From contig CAYPCH010000001.1 in NCBI GenBank assembly GCA_964409165.1, positions 60,644-124,643 of the forward strand: DNA of 64,000 nucleotides, in the 5' to 3' direction. The position numbers and the translations under genes were made by a program. Positions within the stretch are counted from its first letter, which is position 1. Every line of letters begins with the position of its first letter. Source of the DNA: CAYPCH01 sp964409165 (GTDB lineage Bacteria; Bacillota; Clostridia; Acetivibrionales; Acetivibrionaceae). Shown here in pieces: positions 43,077-54,336 of the stretch. The notes beneath the pieces were generated by a model. It had not been told where the DNA came from. It was given only the letters and a program-made list of their open reading frames with translations, and did no database searches.

Positions 43077-45755
43077 TCAAAATTTTTCCCTTACAAATCT
43101 TTTTAGTACAATCTTGGCTACTTCAACCAGAGGAATTATTACAAAAGATGCTGCAATTACAACCATCCACTGGTTCATACCAAGCTGAACAACCTTGAAT
43201 ATAGTATTGAGGAAAGGAATTACAATAACAGCAACCTGCATGATTGCCGATATCAAAATTGCTCCTATAAGATATCTGTTGGTGAATACTCCTATGCTAA
43301 ACAATGATTTTTCGTTAGATCTCGCATTTAATGAATGCACCAGTTGTACAAGCCCTAATGTTGCAAATGCCATCGTTCTCGCTATAATATCATCCTCAGA
43401 CTGAAAATTATTTTTACCTATATAGAAAACAGTAAGTGTTATGAGCCCCTGAAGAATTCCCTGGTATAATATACTCACACCTATTCCATCTGCAAAAAAG
43501 CTCTTCTGCGTCTTTCTCGGCTTCTTATTCATTATCCCCTTTTCTTCCTGTTCAACTCCCAACGCAAGAGCCGGAAACGCATCAGTAACAAGGTTTATCC
43601 AAAGTATATGAATCGGAAAAAGTATGGACCAATTCAACATTGTAGCAACAAAAAGAGTTATGACCTCACTCATGTTGGCCGACACGAGGAACTGTATGCT
43701 CTTTCTGATATTGCTGTATATCTTACGCCCTTCTCTTACTGCTAATACAATTGTTGCAAAATTATCATCCGAAAGAACCATATCGGAAACACTCTTTGAT
43801 ACATCTGTACCGGTTATTCCCATACCCACTCCAATATCCGATGTTTTCAATGCAGGCGCATCATTTACACCGTCTCCTGTCATGGCAACAACTTTGCCGT
43901 TTTTCTTCCATGCCTTTACTATTCTTACTTTATGTTCTGGAGATACCCTTGCATAAACCGAGTATTTTGAAACATCCCTGTCAAACATTTCATCACTGAT
44001 TTTATTCAGTTCTGCTCCTGTTATTATGCCGCTTTCGTCTTGTATAATGCCTAATTCCTTCGCAATAGCAGCCGCTGTGTCCCTGTGATCCCCTGTAATC
44101 ATTACAGGTCTTATTCCTGCAGCTACACAGGTCTTAATAGCATCTTTGACCTCCTCCCTCGGAGGATCTATCATACCGACCATACCCACAAATATCAGGT
44201 CTTTTTCTACCTCTTCAGATTTCATTTCATCAGGCACTTTTTCAGTATCTCTATAAGCCATGGCAAGAACCCTTAATGCATTACTTGCCATAACACTGTT
44301 GGCCTTTTGTATTTCATTGATATGTTCTTTATCAATAGAAACTACTTCACCGTTTACAAGTATTCCGGTACATCTTTTGATAAGCTCGTCAACAGCACCT
44401 TTGGTCATAATCCGCAGTCCACTATCATCTTCATTTATTGTAGTCATAAGCTTTCTATCGGAATCAAAAGGAATCTCATTCTTTCTCGGTGCTGCAATTT
44501 CCAGTTCATCCTTATCAAAACCTTTATTCCTTGCAAAATATATCAATGCGGTCTCTGTAGGATCTCCTATTATGTTAACTGCATCCTTGTCAATTTTAGT
44601 TACTTTGGAGTCATTACACAAAGACATTATTTGTATAAAAAGCCTTGAATCTTTGTTATCACTAGATAGTACATCTGCTGAAACAGCCTTTCTGTTCAGA
44701 TACACTTCCTTTACAGTCATTTTATTCTGAGTAAGTGTACCCGTCTTGTCAGAGCAAATAATTTCCGTACTTCCCAGAGTTTCTACTGCTGGAAGTTTCC
44801 TTATTATCGCATTGTTCTTTGCCATTTTCTGAACACCCATTGCAAGTACTATAGTAACTATTGCAGGCAATCCTTCAGGTATTGCAGCTACAGCCAGACT
44901 TACCGATATAAGAAACATGTCAAAAAAGCCCCTGTTATTTAACATACCCGCAATAAATACTATAATTGCAATTACTATTATACCTACAGTCAGATACTTG
45001 CTCATTTCTGCAAGCTTTTTCTGAAGGGGAGTTTCCTCGGTTTCTGCACTTGTTATAAACCCTGCTATTTTGCCAACCTCAGTGTTCATACCAGTCCCAG
45101 TAACGATACCGGTTCCTCTTCCATAGGTAACGCTACTTCCCATATATGCCATATTTTTTCTATCTCCAATAACAGCGTCTTCTTTTTCTATTGTAATTGT
45201 ACTTTTTTCTACAGGTACCGATTCTCCTGTAAGTGCCGCTTCTTCAATTTTTAAACTTGATGAATTAACAAGTCTCATATCCGCTGGTACAAAATCACCT
45301 GCTTCTAGAAGCACAATATCACCAGGAACAAGCTCTTCTGATTTTACTTTTCCAACTTCTCGGTTTCTCATTACTTTGGAATAAGGAGACGACATCTTCT
45401 TCAAGGCCTGAAGGGCCTTTTCTGCTTTACTTTCCTGAGTAACACCCAATACTGCATTCAAAATGACAACTAAAAGTATAATTACTGCATCGGTTATTTC
45501 ACCCATAAATCCTGAAATTAGTGTTGCAACCAGTAGAATTATAATCATGATATTTTTAAACTGGTCAAGAAACATCGACAATAAAGTCTTCTTTTTCCCT
45601 TCTTTAAGTTCATTCTTTCCGTACAAATCAATTCTTTTTCTGCACTCCTGATCGGTTAAACCCTCAAACGAAGATGCAAGATGCTTCATTGTTTCTTCAA
45701 CACTTAACACATGGAATGATGTTTTATTTCCTTTTGAAGCTTCTTCATTATCCAT
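43077..45755 (-). CDS. Calcium-transporting P-type ATPase (P2A)
   Basis: 892 residues. Actuator loop LTGESVPVEK, phosphorylation site CSDKTGTLTQNKM (Asp near 336), nucleotide domain KGAVDEL, hinge MTGDGVNDAPALK, and ten membrane segments. The transport segment PEGLPAIVTIVLAMG and late NLVTDAFPALALGVE match SERCA/PMCA-type calcium pumps. It exports calcium or manganese. AGGAG is about 12 bases upstream of the ATG. It is followed by the broken DUF21 gene, also metal-linked by family. Confidence 0.93.
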   Translation of the reverse strand: MDNEEASKGNKTSFHVLSVEETMKHLASSFEGLTDQECRKRIDLYGKNELKEGKKKTLLSMFLDQFKNIMIIILLVATLISGFMGEITDAVIILLVVILNAVLGVTQESKAEKALQALKKMSSPYSKVMRNREVGKVKSEELVPGDIVLLEAGDFVPADMRLVNSSSLKIEEAALTGESVPVEKSTITIEKEDAVIGDRKNMAYMGSSVTYGRGTGIVTGTGMNTEVGKIAGFITSAETEETPLQKKLAEMSKYLTVGIIVIAIIVFIAGMLNNRGFFDMFLISVSLAVAAIPEGLPAIVTIVLAMGVQKMAKNNAIIRKLPAVETLGSTEIICSDKTGTLTQNKMTVKEVYLNRKAVSADVLSSDNKDSRLFIQIMSLCNDSKVTKIDKDAVNIIGDPTETALIYFARNKGFDKDELEIAAPRKNEIPFDSDRKLMTTINEDDSGLRIMTKGAVDELIKRCTGILVNGEVVSIDKEHINEIQKANSVMASNALRVLAMAYRDTEKVPDEMKSEEVEKDLIFVGMVGMIDPPREEVKDAIKTCVAAGIRPVMITGDHRDTAAAIAKELGIIQDESGIITGAELNKISDEMFDRDVSKYSVYARVSPEHKVRIVKAWKKNGKVVAMTGDGVNDAPALKTSDIGVGMGITGTDVSKSVSDMVLSDDNFATIVLAVREGRKIYSNIRKSIQFLVSANMSEVITLFVATMLNWSILFPIHILWINLVTDAFPALALGVEQEEKGIMNKKPRKTQKSFFADGIGVSILYQGILQGLITLTVFYIGKNNFQSEDDIIARTMAFATLGLVQLVHSLNARSNEKSLFSIGVFTNRYLIGAILISAIMQVAVIVIPFLNTIFKVVQLGMNQWMVVIAASFVIIPLVEVAKIVLKRFVREKF

Positions 45756-45824
45756 ACTGGCAATTTATCTCCTTTCACTATCCAATATATTTTCTTTTAT
45801 ATTATATACAATTTGATAAGATTT

Positions 45825-46754
45825 TCACATACCAAAATACTGTCTTACCTTTAAAACATCCTTTTCTATTTGAAAAACAAGTTCTTCAATACTACTGAAT
45901 TTCTTCTCGTCTCTTAATTTAGAAATAAAGAACACCTCTATATTTTCCCCATATATATTATTTTCAAAATCAAGTATATACGTTTCAACGCTCACACTTC
46001 CATTTTCTTCAACTGTAGGGTTTTTACCTACACTTGTCACGCTAAAGTAAACTTGTTTGTTTACCAATGTCTTTGTAACATATACCCCTTCGTGAGGCAA
46101 AATAATATATTCTTCTGGATTCAGATTAGCAGTTGGATACCCTAATACTCTTCCAAGTTTTTTTCCCGTTAATACCTTTCCGGTTATGGAATAATGCCTT
46201 CCTAAAAGCTTTGTTGCCTTTTCCATATCACCTGCTACAATGCACTTTCTGATAGATGTGCTGCTTACAACTTCATCATCTACTTTTACCGGCGGAACTA
46301 CAAGTACTTTAAATCCATGCTCTTTTCCAAGCCCCTTCAAAAGCTCGGTATCACCCTGCCCCATGTAACCAAATCGGTAGTCAAATCCTGCAACAGCAAG
46401 TTTTATATTAAGCCTTGCAACCAGAATATCCTTGACAAAAGCTTCAGGCTTCATCCTCGACAAACTTTCATCAAACTTATCAAAATACAGACAATCCAAA
46501 TCTGTCTTATCAAGTAGTTCAACTTTTTTATTGACAGTAGTAATAAGAGGAGTCAGAAGCTTTTTTCTGATTATATTTTCAGGGTGTTTTTTAAATGTGT
46601 ACACTAAAGACTCAAGAGAATTTAGCTTTGATTCACATATAAGTGTATTTATAAGAGTCATATGCCCTATGTGTAAACCGTCAAAATTACCTAATCCTAC
46701 ACCTGCCGGATTCATAGGCATATTCCCCTCTTTTCCTCCATAAAATATCTTCAT
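45825..46754 (-). CDS. ribF: Bifunctional riboflavin kinase/FMN adenylyltransferase
   Basis: Makes FMN and FAD. N-terminal adenylyltransferase: GLGNFDGLHIGH and SSTSIRKCI; C-terminal riboflavin kinase: GKKLGRVLGYPTANLNP and EGVYVTKTLV. The ATG at 46754 is used, though an ATG 11 codons on has a GGAGG nearby. 309 residues is normal. It follows truB by 18 bases, a usual arrangement. Confidence 0.93.
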   Translation of the reverse strand: MKIFYGGKEGNMPMNPAGVGLGNFDGLHIGHMTLINTLICESKLNSLESLVYTFKKHPENIIRKKLLTPLITTVNKKVELLDKTDLDCLYFDKFDESLSRMKPEAFVKDILVARLNIKLAVAGFDYRFGYMGQGDTELLKGLGKEHGFKVLVVPPVKVDDEVVSSTSIRKCIVAGDMEKATKLLGRHYSITGKVLTGKKLGRVLGYPTANLNPEEYIILPHEGVYVTKTLVNKQVYFSVTSVGKNPTVEENGSVSVETYILDFENNIYGENIEVFFISKLRDEKKFSSIEELVFQIEKDVLKVRQYFGM

Positions 46755-46772
46755 ATGCTTTCCTTAATCCAT

Positions 46773-47747
46773 TTATATTATCAAATCTGACGATGCAAAG
46801 AACTTTCTTGACTTAAGATACAAACCATTTTCGCTATATATAACTTCTCCTAATGCCAAAAATTTTCTGCTTTCGTCATATATCCTTAAATAAAAACCCT
46901 GGGAAGAATCTTGAACCCTCATTATTTTAGACGAATTTCTTTTAGCAAAATGGTGTAAAAAACCTGACTCCTGAACCATCTTGTCTTCAATCTTTATTGC
47001 AACACCGTTCATGAATCTTTTCGTATCTTTAAGATTTAGAACAATCTCATTATAATCACTAAAAACTTTTTCCACACCGATAACTTTTCGGTCTAAAACA
47101 TCCTCTTCAACGTGATTTTTTATTTCCTCCAAAGTTAAAGAGTCAGAAATGTTAAATACGCCTGACTTTGTTCTTACCAAAAATGACATGTGTCCTCCAC
47201 ATCCTAGCTTTTCGCCTATATCAGAACACAATGTCCTTATATATGTACCTTTCGAACACCCCACATCAAAAATTACTCTATTGCTTTTTACGTCAAGTAT
47301 ATTTACAAAATGTACTTTAACTTCCCTTGCATTGCGCTCTACTTCTATTCCGCTTCTTGCAAGTTCATAAAGTTTCTTTCCGTCCACCTTTAGTGCCGAA
47401 TACATAGGCGGAATCTGATTATAACTTCCCACAAAAGACTTAAGAGCATCTTCTATTCTGCTCTCGGAAACAGACACTTCTTTTTTTCTTATTACCCTTC
47501 CTGTCCCATCCTGTGTATCTGTTTCAATCCCTAGCGTGAGTTCTGCACGATAAACCTTATCCTTATTCATTAAAAACTCAATAGCCTTAGTCGCCTTACC
47601 TGTACAAACAGGTAACACACCAGCTGCTGCCGGGTCAAGAGTTCCCGTATGTCCAATTTTCTTCATTCTTAATACACTTCGTAAATAACCCACCACATCA
47701 AAAGAAGTCATTCCCGTGGGTTTTAAAACGTTTATTATTCCGTCCAT
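46773..47747 (-). CDS. truB: tRNA pseudouridine-55 synthase
   Basis: Forms pseudouridine-55 in the T loop of tRNAs. Motif with catalytic Asp: KKIGHTGTLDPAAAGVLPVC; followed by YRAELTLGIETDTQD, PPMYSALKVDGKKLYELAR and the CSKGTYIRTLC segment. The ATG nine bases after AAGGGAAG, three bases past the nrnA stop, gives 324 residues; a longer ORF start lies inside nrnA. Confidence 0.95.
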   Translation of the reverse strand: MDGIINVLKPTGMTSFDVVGYLRSVLRMKKIGHTGTLDPAAAGVLPVCTGKATKAIEFLMNKDKVYRAELTLGIETDTQDGTGRVIRKKEVSVSESRIEDALKSFVGSYNQIPPMYSALKVDGKKLYELARSGIEVERNAREVKVHFVNILDVKSNRVIFDVGCSKGTYIRTLCSDIGEKLGCGGHMSFLVRTKSGVFNISDSLTLEEIKNHVEEDVLDRKVIGVEKVFSDYNEIVLNLKDTKRFMNGVAIKIEDKMVQESGFLHHFAKRNSSKIMRVQDSSQGFYLRIYDESRKFLALGEVIYSENGLYLKSRKFFASSDLII

Positions 47748-47749
47748 AT

Positions 47750-48706
47750 TTATAAAACTTCCCTTATCTCTTTTAGAAGCATTTCTTTTATTTGTGCCAT
47801 ATTTCCTTTCATAGTGCATCCCGCTGCCATCTTATGTCCGCCGCCTGAATGCCTGTTTGCAATGATTGATACATCGACATAATTCTTTGACCTAAAATTT
47901 ATTTTATATTCATTGTCCATCTTTTGCCGCATCAGTACAGCAACTTCCACTTCCCTTATATTTCTCCCCAGATTCACTATGCCATCACATTCCTCTTCCT
48001 TTGCACTGGCATTTTTAAGCATTTCATCCGTTACAGTCATGAAAGCAACTTTACCATTCTCAAGAATCTCAAGAGTATCAAGTGCCATGCCTGTAAGCTT
48101 TACTTTTGAAAGTGTCAAGGTTTCAAATATAATCTGAGATATTTCCGCAACATCCACACCATTATTTATCAGGTCTGCCACTATCTGATGGGTCAGAGGG
48201 GTTGTATTACTGTATCTGAAACCACCTGTATCAGTTGCTATGGCTACATACAGACACAATGCAATATCTTTGTCAATATCAAGACCCATAAGCCTTATGG
48301 TCTGGTAAATAATTTCACCAACTGCAGAAGCAGTAGTTTTTACAAGATTCAACTCTGCAAATCTGGTATTTGTTGCATGATGGTCAATGTTTACCGTGGC
48401 ATTTGCAGAATTAAATATTTTAATTCTTTTTCCAAGCCTTTCAACATCACCGGTATCTAGTGCTATAACCAGATCAAAACTTCCGGGGTTACCGCCATAA
48501 ATCTCCACATGCTCAGTACCAGGGAGAAATTTATAGCTTAATGGTATCTCCTCTTCAAGCAACACCGTCGGTTCATTGCCCGCCTTTTTTAATGCCATAG
48601 CCAGTGCAATACTTGATCCTAAAGCATCTCCATCAATCGAAATATGCGGAAGTATGGCAATCTTCTCAGCATCACGAATCATTGAAATAATATCGTTCTC
48701 AATCAT
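47750..48706 (-). CDS. nrnA: DHH-family oligoribonuclease/pAp phosphatase NrnA
   Basis: Degrades nano-RNA and 3'-phosphoadenosine 5'-phosphate. Core DHH features are seen: HISIDGDALGSSIAL, LDTGDVERLG, NIDHHATNTRF and the C-terminal DHHA1 GGGHKMAAG; 318 residues is normal. AGAGGT precedes the ATG. It follows rbfA across a strong hairpin and overlaps closely with truB. Confidence 0.93.
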   Translation of the reverse strand: MIENDIISMIRDAEKIAILPHISIDGDALGSSIALAMALKKAGNEPTVLLEEEIPLSYKFLPGTEHVEIYGGNPGSFDLVIALDTGDVERLGKRIKIFNSANATVNIDHHATNTRFAELNLVKTTASAVGEIIYQTIRLMGLDIDKDIALCLYVAIATDTGGFRYSNTTPLTHQIVADLINNGVDVAEISQIIFETLTLSKVKLTGMALDTLEILENGKVAFMTVTDEMLKNASAKEEECDGIVNLGRNIREVEVAVLMRQKMDNEYKINFRSKNYVDVSIIANRHSGGGHKMAAGCTMKGNMAQIKEMLLKEIREVL

Positions 48707-48741
48707 TTTATTACCTCTTTAAAAAAATTTCAAAATTCTTA

Positions 48742-48773
48742 TGGAAAGGTTGAGGACTTTAATCCTCAACCTT
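48742..48773. terminator. Strong hairpin between rbfA and nrnA
   Basis: AAAGGTTGAGGA pairs perfectly with TCCTCAACCTTT over 12 bp. There is little T-run on the coding strand, so it may mark an RNA processing or stability point rather than a full terminator. Confidence 0.55.
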
Positions 48774-48786
48774 TAAATACAGTACT

Positions 48787-49143
48787 CTATCTTTTTTGTT
48801 CATCCTTTTTCGAAGTCTCATTAATAAGTTTTGTAATATAAGCCCCATGTTCTATGGAATTATCTATTTCAAATTGGATTTCCGGCGTGTATCTGAGCTG
48901 GATTCTGTGTCCTATTTCACGCCTTATAAAACCCGCTGCACTCTTTAAACCCTCAAGTGCCTCTTTTTTCTCCTCCTCATTTCCCATAACGCTTATAAAA
49001 ACCTTTGCATAACGCAAATCCTTTGTAGCTTTTACATGCAACACACTAATAAGCTTCGAAAGTCTGGGATCCTTCAATTCATTTTGAATTAAGCCGCTTA
49101 TTTCTCTTTTAATTTCTTCAGATATACGTATTGTCCTATCCAT
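48787..49143 (-). CDS. rbfA: Ribosome-binding factor A
   Basis: 118 residues. Assists 30S maturation at the 5' end of 16S rRNA. The KH-like fold signatures include KREISGLIQNELKDPRLSKL, RYAKVFISVMGNEEEKKEAL, and LRYTPEIQFEIDNSIEHGAYI. It follows infB directly (23 bases), as in most Firmicutes. Confidence 0.95.
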   Translation of the reverse strand: MDRTIRISEEIKREISGLIQNELKDPRLSKLISVLHVKATKDLRYAKVFISVMGNEEEKKEALEGLKSAAGFIRREIGHRIQLRYTPEIQFEIDNSIEHGAYITKLINETSKKDEQKR

Positions 49144-49166
49144 TAAAACACTCCCAATCTTCGTTC

Positions 49167-52100
49167 CTAACGTTCAATTTCTTCCATAACGTACGCTTCA
49201 ACTATGTCACCTATTTTTATGTCATTGTATTTTTCCACTGATAGTCCGCATTCATATCCCTGTGCCACTTCTTTTACATCATCCTTAAATCTCTTAAGTG
49301 ATGCAAGCTTTCCTTGGTGCACTACAATTCCGTCCCTAATCAGTCTTATTTCCGAATTCCTTACAACTTTCCCATCAGTTACATAACATCCAGCTATAGT
49401 ACCTATACCTGATACCTTAAATGTCTGTCGAATTTCTATATGCCCAAGAACATTCTCTTTATATGTTGGTTCCAATAATCCCTTCATGGCTGACTCAATG
49501 TCTTCTATAGCATTGTATATAATCGTGTAAAGTCTCAAATCGACTCCCGCATTCTTTGCTGCATCAGTAACAGTTGCGGAAGGTCTGACATTAAATCCTA
49601 TTATTATAGCATTTGATACCTCTGCCAGTGTTACATCAGTTTCTGTAACAGCACCGACTCCTCCATGAATTATTTTTACTCTTACTTCTTCGTTGCTAAG
49701 CTTCTCAAGAGATTGCTTGACAGCTTCCACCGACCCTTGTACATCTGCTTTTACAATTATATTTAAGTCCTTAACTTTACCTTCCTTAATTTGGTTAAAC
49801 AAGTCATCCAGTGAAACCTTCGCAGAACTCTTAAGGTGGATTTCTCTTTGTTTCAGCCTTCTCTTTTCAACAAGCTGTTTGGCTACCTTTTCATCCGTCA
49901 CCGCATAGAATATTTCTCCTGCCTCAGGTACTTCAGGCATACCCAATATTTCAACTGGAGTAGATGGTCCTGCCTTCTTTATTTTATGACCTTTATCATC
50001 TGTCATTGCCCTTATTCTGCCTACTATTGAACCTGTTACTATTGAATCTCCAACATTCAAAGTACCTCTCTGAACAAGCACCGTAGCAGTAGGTCCTTTA
50101 TCCTTGTCAAGCTTCGCTTCTATCACTGTACCCTTTGCCTGCTTGTTGGGGTTTGCCTTAAGCTCAAGCATATCAGCCGCCAAAAGAACCATTTCGAGAA
50201 GATTATCAATATTCATTCTCTTCTTGGCTGAGACTTCAACGCATATAGTATCTCCACCCCATTCTTCCGATACAAGCCCATGCTCAGTAAGTTCCTGCTT
50301 TACTCTGTCCGGATTGGCTGCCGGTTTATCTATCTTGTTAATAGCCACAATAATTGTAACATTTGCAGCTTTAGCATGATTAATAGCTTCTACAGTCTGA
50401 GGCATAACACCATCATCAGCTGCAACAACAAGAATTGCAACATCCGTTACCTGAGCACCTCTGGCTCTCATGGCTGTGAAAGCCTCATGTCCAGGTGTAT
50501 CCAGGAAAGTTATGTTTCTTTCGTTTACTTTAACCATGTAAGCACCTATATGTTGTGTAATGCCACCTGCCTCACTATCAATTACATTTGTTTCTTTTAA
50601 AGCATCAAGAAGAGATGTCTTTCCATGGTCAACATGCCCCATAACTACAACAACCGGCGGTCTCGGTTCAAGTTTTGTCTCATCCTCTTCTTCAGAATCG
50701 TCAAACAGGATGTCTTCTTCGTTTACTACAAGTTCTTTTTCAGCCTTTACTCCAAACTCATCTGAAACAATCGAAGCAGTATCAAAGTCAAGTTCCTGAT
50801 TTAACACAGCCATAACACCCATACCCATCAGCTTTTTAATTACTTCCGCAGCTGTCTTTTTCAATGATTCAGCCAAATCCTTGACAGTTATAGTTTCAGG
50901 TATTTTTATTGAAGTCAGGACTGCTTTCGGAGGAATATGCTTTTCAGGAGCTTTTGCATCTTTTCGCTGCCTGGTTGGCTTTTTACCCTTCTTTACGCCA
51001 TCGCTGTAAAACTCATCCAGCACAAAATCATCGGACAATATCTTTGACACTTCTTTCTTGCCGCCGAACATATTCTTATTGGGAACCTCGTTTCTTGTTT
51101 TACCAGTACCTTTGGCTATTTCCCTTTTCTGCTCCCTCTTTGAGTTCTTGTCAACATCCTTATTAACAAACTCACGTCTTGATTCTGTACGTTGTACATT
51201 AATCTCTTCCTTCTTTACCACCGTTGCATCAACCTTTGGTATTTCCAAAGGTCTGTTAGCTGAACGGTTCATATCACGGCTTCTATCACCAGACGGTCTG
51301 TTACCTCCTGGTCTGCCCGAATTATTAACTGGTCTTCCCTGTGAATTACCTTGCCTTCCTTGATTGTTGCCATATCTACCTGAATTATTTCCCTGTCTGT
51401 TATCTTGCCTACTATCTTGTCTGTTGCCTTGTCTGTTACCTTGTCCTTGTCTGTTATCCTGTCTGTTTTCTACAGAATTCGTACCTCTATTATCGTATTT
51501 GCCTTGTACATTCCTATTTACCGGTCTGTTGTTATTAGGCTGAGAGCTCTTATTCCTCGAATCTCTTGTTTTTGCTGATTCACCATTTGCCCAGTCGCTT
51601 TTGCTTACCTCTTTAACGGCTTCCTTAACAGGCTCTTTTTCAGAAGACTCTGATGAAAAAGACTCTTTTGGGGCAAAATCTGCTTTGGCAGGTCCTGCTT
51701 TAGTAGACTCCGTTTTAGTAGGCTCTGCTTTAGCAGGCTCTGCTTTAGCAGTTGCCTCTTTAGCATGCTCTTCTTTAGCTACTTTTTCGTTAGTCTTATT
51801 ATTTGATACAGGCTTTGCCTCTGCCTTCGCTGTATCCACGGTCAAGACCGTTTTTGCAGTATCCGCTGCCGTTTTAATCATATTATCTTCCTGTTCTTTT
51901 AGTTTTGTTTCTTCTATATTTACATTCTTACTATCCAATATTTTTGCCTGATTATTTCTGCTTTCTCTGTCTTTATCTTTATCAGATTTCCTTTTGAGCT
52001 CAGGTTTTGTTTCTCTTACAAACCCAGGTCTCAAACCGGATGTTGATGATGCAACTTTTACAATATCGTTCTTTTTGCGGCTTTGCGACCTTTTGTCGTT

Positions 52101-52457
52101 ACCTCGCATATTCCTGTAATTATCAGGTCTTCCGTCATTTCCTTCATTGTTTAAGTCTAAATTAATCTCTGTTGTCCTAATAATTCTTGGACCGCTTTTA
52201 GCCTCTTTCCTTACTTCTTTTACCAGTTCACTGCTTTGATGCACAGGTGAAGAGTTTCTTTTTTCATCAGATTCCTGTTTATTATCCTTATTGTGTCTTA
52301 TAACACCAATATGGTCATACAAAGCCTCTAGTTCATTTTCTTCCAACAGGCTCATATGATTCTTTACAGCTATGTCTATTTCACCTAGTTTCTCCATCAA
52401 CCTCTTACTTGTAGTATTCAGTTCCTTGGCAAGCTGATAAACTCTAATCTTTGACAA
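49167..52457 (-). CDS. infB: Translation initiation factor IF-2
   Basis: Brings initiator tRNA to the ribosome with GTP. The G domain has [29 protein letters not shown] and NKIDKP; domains II-IV follow. The start is TTG after GCGGGGGTG, giving [14 protein letters not shown], the normal IF-2 start, and 1096 residues. The long N-terminal region has low-complexity stretches: (K/A)AEP/TKTES repeats and an NRQ/QGN-rich stretch of about 80 residues. These vary widely between species. It overlaps ylxQ by 14 bases. Confidence 0.95.
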   Translation of the reverse strand: MSKIRVYQLAKELNTTSKRLMEKLGEIDIAVKNHMSLLEENELEALYDHIGVIRHNKDNKQESDEKRNSSPVHQSSELVKEVRKEAKSGPRIIRTTEINLDLNNEGNDGRPDNYRNMRGNDKRSQSRKKNDIVKVASSTSGLRPGFVRETKPELKRKSDKDKDRESRNNQAKILDSKNVNIEETKLKEQEDNMIKTAADTAKTVLTVDTAKAEAKPVSNNKTNEKVAKEEHAKEATAKAEPAKAEPTKTESTKAGPAKADFAPKESFSSESSEKEPVKEAVKEVSKSDWANGESAKTRDSRNKSSQPNNNRPVNRNVQGKYDNRGTNSVENRQDNRQGQGNRQGNRQDSRQDNRQGNNSGRYGNNQGRQGNSQGRPVNNSGRPGGNRPSGDRSRDMNRSANRPLEIPKVDATVVKKEEINVQRTESRREFVNKDVDKNSKREQKREIAKGTGKTRNEVPNKNMFGGKKEVSKILSDDFVLDEFYSDGVKKGKKPTRQRKDAKAPEKHIPPKAVLTSIKIPETITVKDLAESLKKTAAEVIKKLMGMGVMAVLNQELDFDTASIVSDEFGVKAEKELVVNEEDILFDDSEEEDETKLEPRPPVVVVMGHVDHGKTSLLDALKETNVIDSEAGGITQHIGAYMVKVNERNITFLDTPGHEAFTAMRARGAQVTDVAILVVAADDGVMPQTVEAINHAKAANVTIIVAINKIDKPAANPDRVKQELTEHGLVSEEWGGDTICVEVSAKKRMNIDNLLEMVLLAADMLELKANPNKQAKGTVIEAKLDKDKGPTATVLVQRGTLNVGDSIVTGSIVGRIRAMTDDKGHKIKKAGPSTPVEILGMPEVPEAGEIFYAVTDEKVAKQLVEKRRLKQREIHLKSSAKVSLDDLFNQIKEGKVKDLNIIVKADVQGSVEAVKQSLEKLSNEEVRVKIIHGGVGAVTETDVTLAEVSNAIIIGFNVRPSATVTDAAKNAGVDLRLYTIIYNAIEDIESAMKGLLEPTYKENVLGHIEIRQTFKVSGIGTIAGCYVTDGKVVRNSEIRLIRDGIVVHQGKLASLKRFKDDVKEVAQGYECGLSVEKYNDIKIGDIVEAYVMEEIER

Positions 52458-52785
52458 TATATTCACCCCCGCATCTAGTATTATCACTATCAATCATTTC
52501 AATCAAACGTTTTGAAAATTCTTTATCCAATATTGCTATCACCGACCTAACATTCTTTCCGGTAAACTTACCCAGAAATTCTTTTTTCCCAAATACTCTT
52601 ATATTAATATTCCTATATTTGCAGGCATCAAAAAACTTTTTTTTTGTGTTTTGAGATGCATCCTCAGAAACAATAATCAAATTAACCCTTCCTGCTTTCA
52701 AAGCCCTGTCACATGTTTCTTCACCTGAAAGAAGTTTTTGTGCTCTTGTAGCCAATCCCAAAAACGAGTAAATCCTGTCAGCCAT
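52444..52785 (-). CDS. ylxQ: L7Ae-family RNA-binding protein YlxQ
   Basis: 113 residues. L7Ae/L30e fold: [20 protein letters not shown] and [16 protein letters not shown], typical kink-turn binders. The ATG three bases after GGAGGAGG is chosen over an earlier start. Usual place between ylxR and infB, overlapping both. Confidence 0.9.
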   Translation of the reverse strand: MADRIYSFLGLATRAQKLLSGEETCDRALKAGRVNLIIVSEDASQNTKKKFFDACKYRNINIRVFGKKEFLGKFTGKNVRSVIAILDKEFSKRLIEMIDSDNTRCGGEYIVKD

Positions 52786-53050
52786 TCTCCTCCTCCAATT
52801 CACTTTTAAGAGTTCCATATATTTCGTCTTCTATTGAGGTCTCAAATGCTTTTTCGAATCTTTTCGCTTTCTTTGCTTTATCAAAGCAAGAGACATCCTT
52901 ACAAATATAGGCTCCTCTACCAGGCTTTTTTCCTGCAAAATCAATAGAAATTTCATTTTCCTTATTTCTTACTACCCTTATAAGTTCCCTCTTAGGTTTC
53001 ATTTCCTGACAACCTAAGCACATTCTCATCGGAACTTTCTTTTGCTTCAT
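52778..53050 (-). CDS. ylxR: YlxR (DUF448) RNA-binding protein
   Basis: 90 residues. The DUF448 core is present: RMCLGCQEMKPKRELIRVV, then KPGRGAYICKD. YlxR (also called RnpM) has been reported to bind RNase P RNA. It lies in the nusA-infB operon, overlapping ylxQ by eight bases. Confidence 0.92.
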   Translation of the reverse strand: MKQKKVPMRMCLGCQEMKPKRELIRVVRNKENEISIDFAGKKPGRGAYICKDVSCFDKAKKAKRFEKAFETSIEDEIYGTLKSELEEENG

Positions 53051-53089
53051 TACTTATCACTTCCCTGGTCTATGGTTAAAGGACTAAAG

Positions 53090-54289
53090 TTATTGATCAT
53101 TCTCATCGTATGAAATATCATCCTCTTCAATATCTTCTTCAATCCCCTCTTGAATGTCTTGTTCAATGTCTTGTTCAATGTCTTGTTCAACATCCTCTTC
53201 TGTGTCCTCATCTTTGTAATTATCATCAAAGTTTAAAAGCTGTTGCTCTATGGTAGCTCTTAACTGTGATTCGCTCTTGATATCGATTTTCCATCCTGTT
53301 AGTTTTGCCGCAAGTCTGGCATTCTGACCTTCTTTGCCGATTGCCAAAGACAACTGAAAATCCGGAACCGTTACCTTTGCACTTTTCTCTTCTTCACTAA
53401 TATCTACCCTTACTACTTTTGCAGGACTAAGACTACTTGAAATATATTCCTTAGGATTGCTGCTCCACTTTATTATATCGATTTTCTCTCCTCTAAGTTC
53501 ATCAACTATAGCCTGAACCCTCGTACCCTTTTGTCCTACACATGCACCTACAGGGTCAACATTGTCATCCTTTGAGAACACAGCTATCTTTGTCCTAGAG
53601 CCCGGTTCCCTTGAAATACTCTTGATTTCAACAGTTCCTTCGTGAATTTCGGGAACCTCCAATTCAAAAAGCCTTTTTATAAGACCAGGATGGGTTCTTG
53701 AAACCATTATCTGAGGACCCTTTGAGGTCTTCTTTACTTCTATTATAAAAGTTTTTATCCTGTCGTTAAATTTATACTCCTCACCTGCTATTTGTTCTGC
53801 AGGTGCCAATACCGACTCAGTCTTACCAAGATCAATAATTACATTTTTCCTCTCAATCCTCTGTACAATCCCTGTAACAATCTCGCCTTCTTTATTTGAA
53901 AACTCGTCAAAAATAATACCTCTTTCGGCCTCTCTTATTCTCTGTACAACTACCTGCTTTGCTGTCTGAGCCGCTATCCTTCCAAATTTTTTGGGTGTTA
54001 CCTCAATTTCAGCCATATCTTCTTCTTCAAACTCAGCATTTATTTCCTTCGCACTTTCCAAAGATATATCCAAAAAATCATTCTGAGGATCACTAGTCAC
54101 TCTTTTCAGTGCAAAAACCTTGAAATCTCCGGTATCGCGGTCTATTGAAACTCTTACATTTTGTGATGAACTAAAATTTCTTTTGTACGCAGATATAAGT
54201 GCCGCCTCAATTGCTTCAATCAGTATTTCCTTATCAATTCCCTTCTCTCTCTCCAACTGCTCTAATGCATGAATTAAATCTGCACTCAT
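53090..54289 (-). CDS. nusA: Transcription elongation/termination factor NusA
   Basis: Binds RNA polymerase and nascent RNA. N-terminal domain, S1 domain (EIVTGIVQRIERKNVIIDLG), and two KH domains (GACVGQKGTRVQAI and AIGKEGQNARLAAKL) are intact. After the KH2 domain an acidic tail of about 40 residues contains a repeated VEQDIEQDIEQDI stretch from a 15-bp DNA repeat (about 53143-53205). AAGGAGG precedes the ATG. Confidence 0.95.
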   Translation of the reverse strand: MSADLIHALEQLEREKGIDKEILIEAIEAALISAYKRNFSSSQNVRVSIDRDTGDFKVFALKRVTSDPQNDFLDISLESAKEINAEFEEEDMAEIEVTPKKFGRIAAQTAKQVVVQRIREAERGIIFDEFSNKEGEIVTGIVQRIERKNVIIDLGKTESVLAPAEQIAGEEYKFNDRIKTFIIEVKKTSKGPQIMVSRTHPGLIKRLFELEVPEIHEGTVEIKSISREPGSRTKIAVFSKDDNVDPVGACVGQKGTRVQAIVDELRGEKIDIIKWSSNPKEYISSSLSPAKVVRVDISEEEKSAKVTVPDFQLSLAIGKEGQNARLAAKLTGWKIDIKSESQLRATIEQQLLNFDDNYKDEDTEEDVEQDIEQDIEQDIQEGIEEDIEEDDISYDENDQ

Positions 54290-54336
54290 TTCAGAACCTC
54301 CTTATTTACTTTTCATATTTAACGATTACTAAATGT

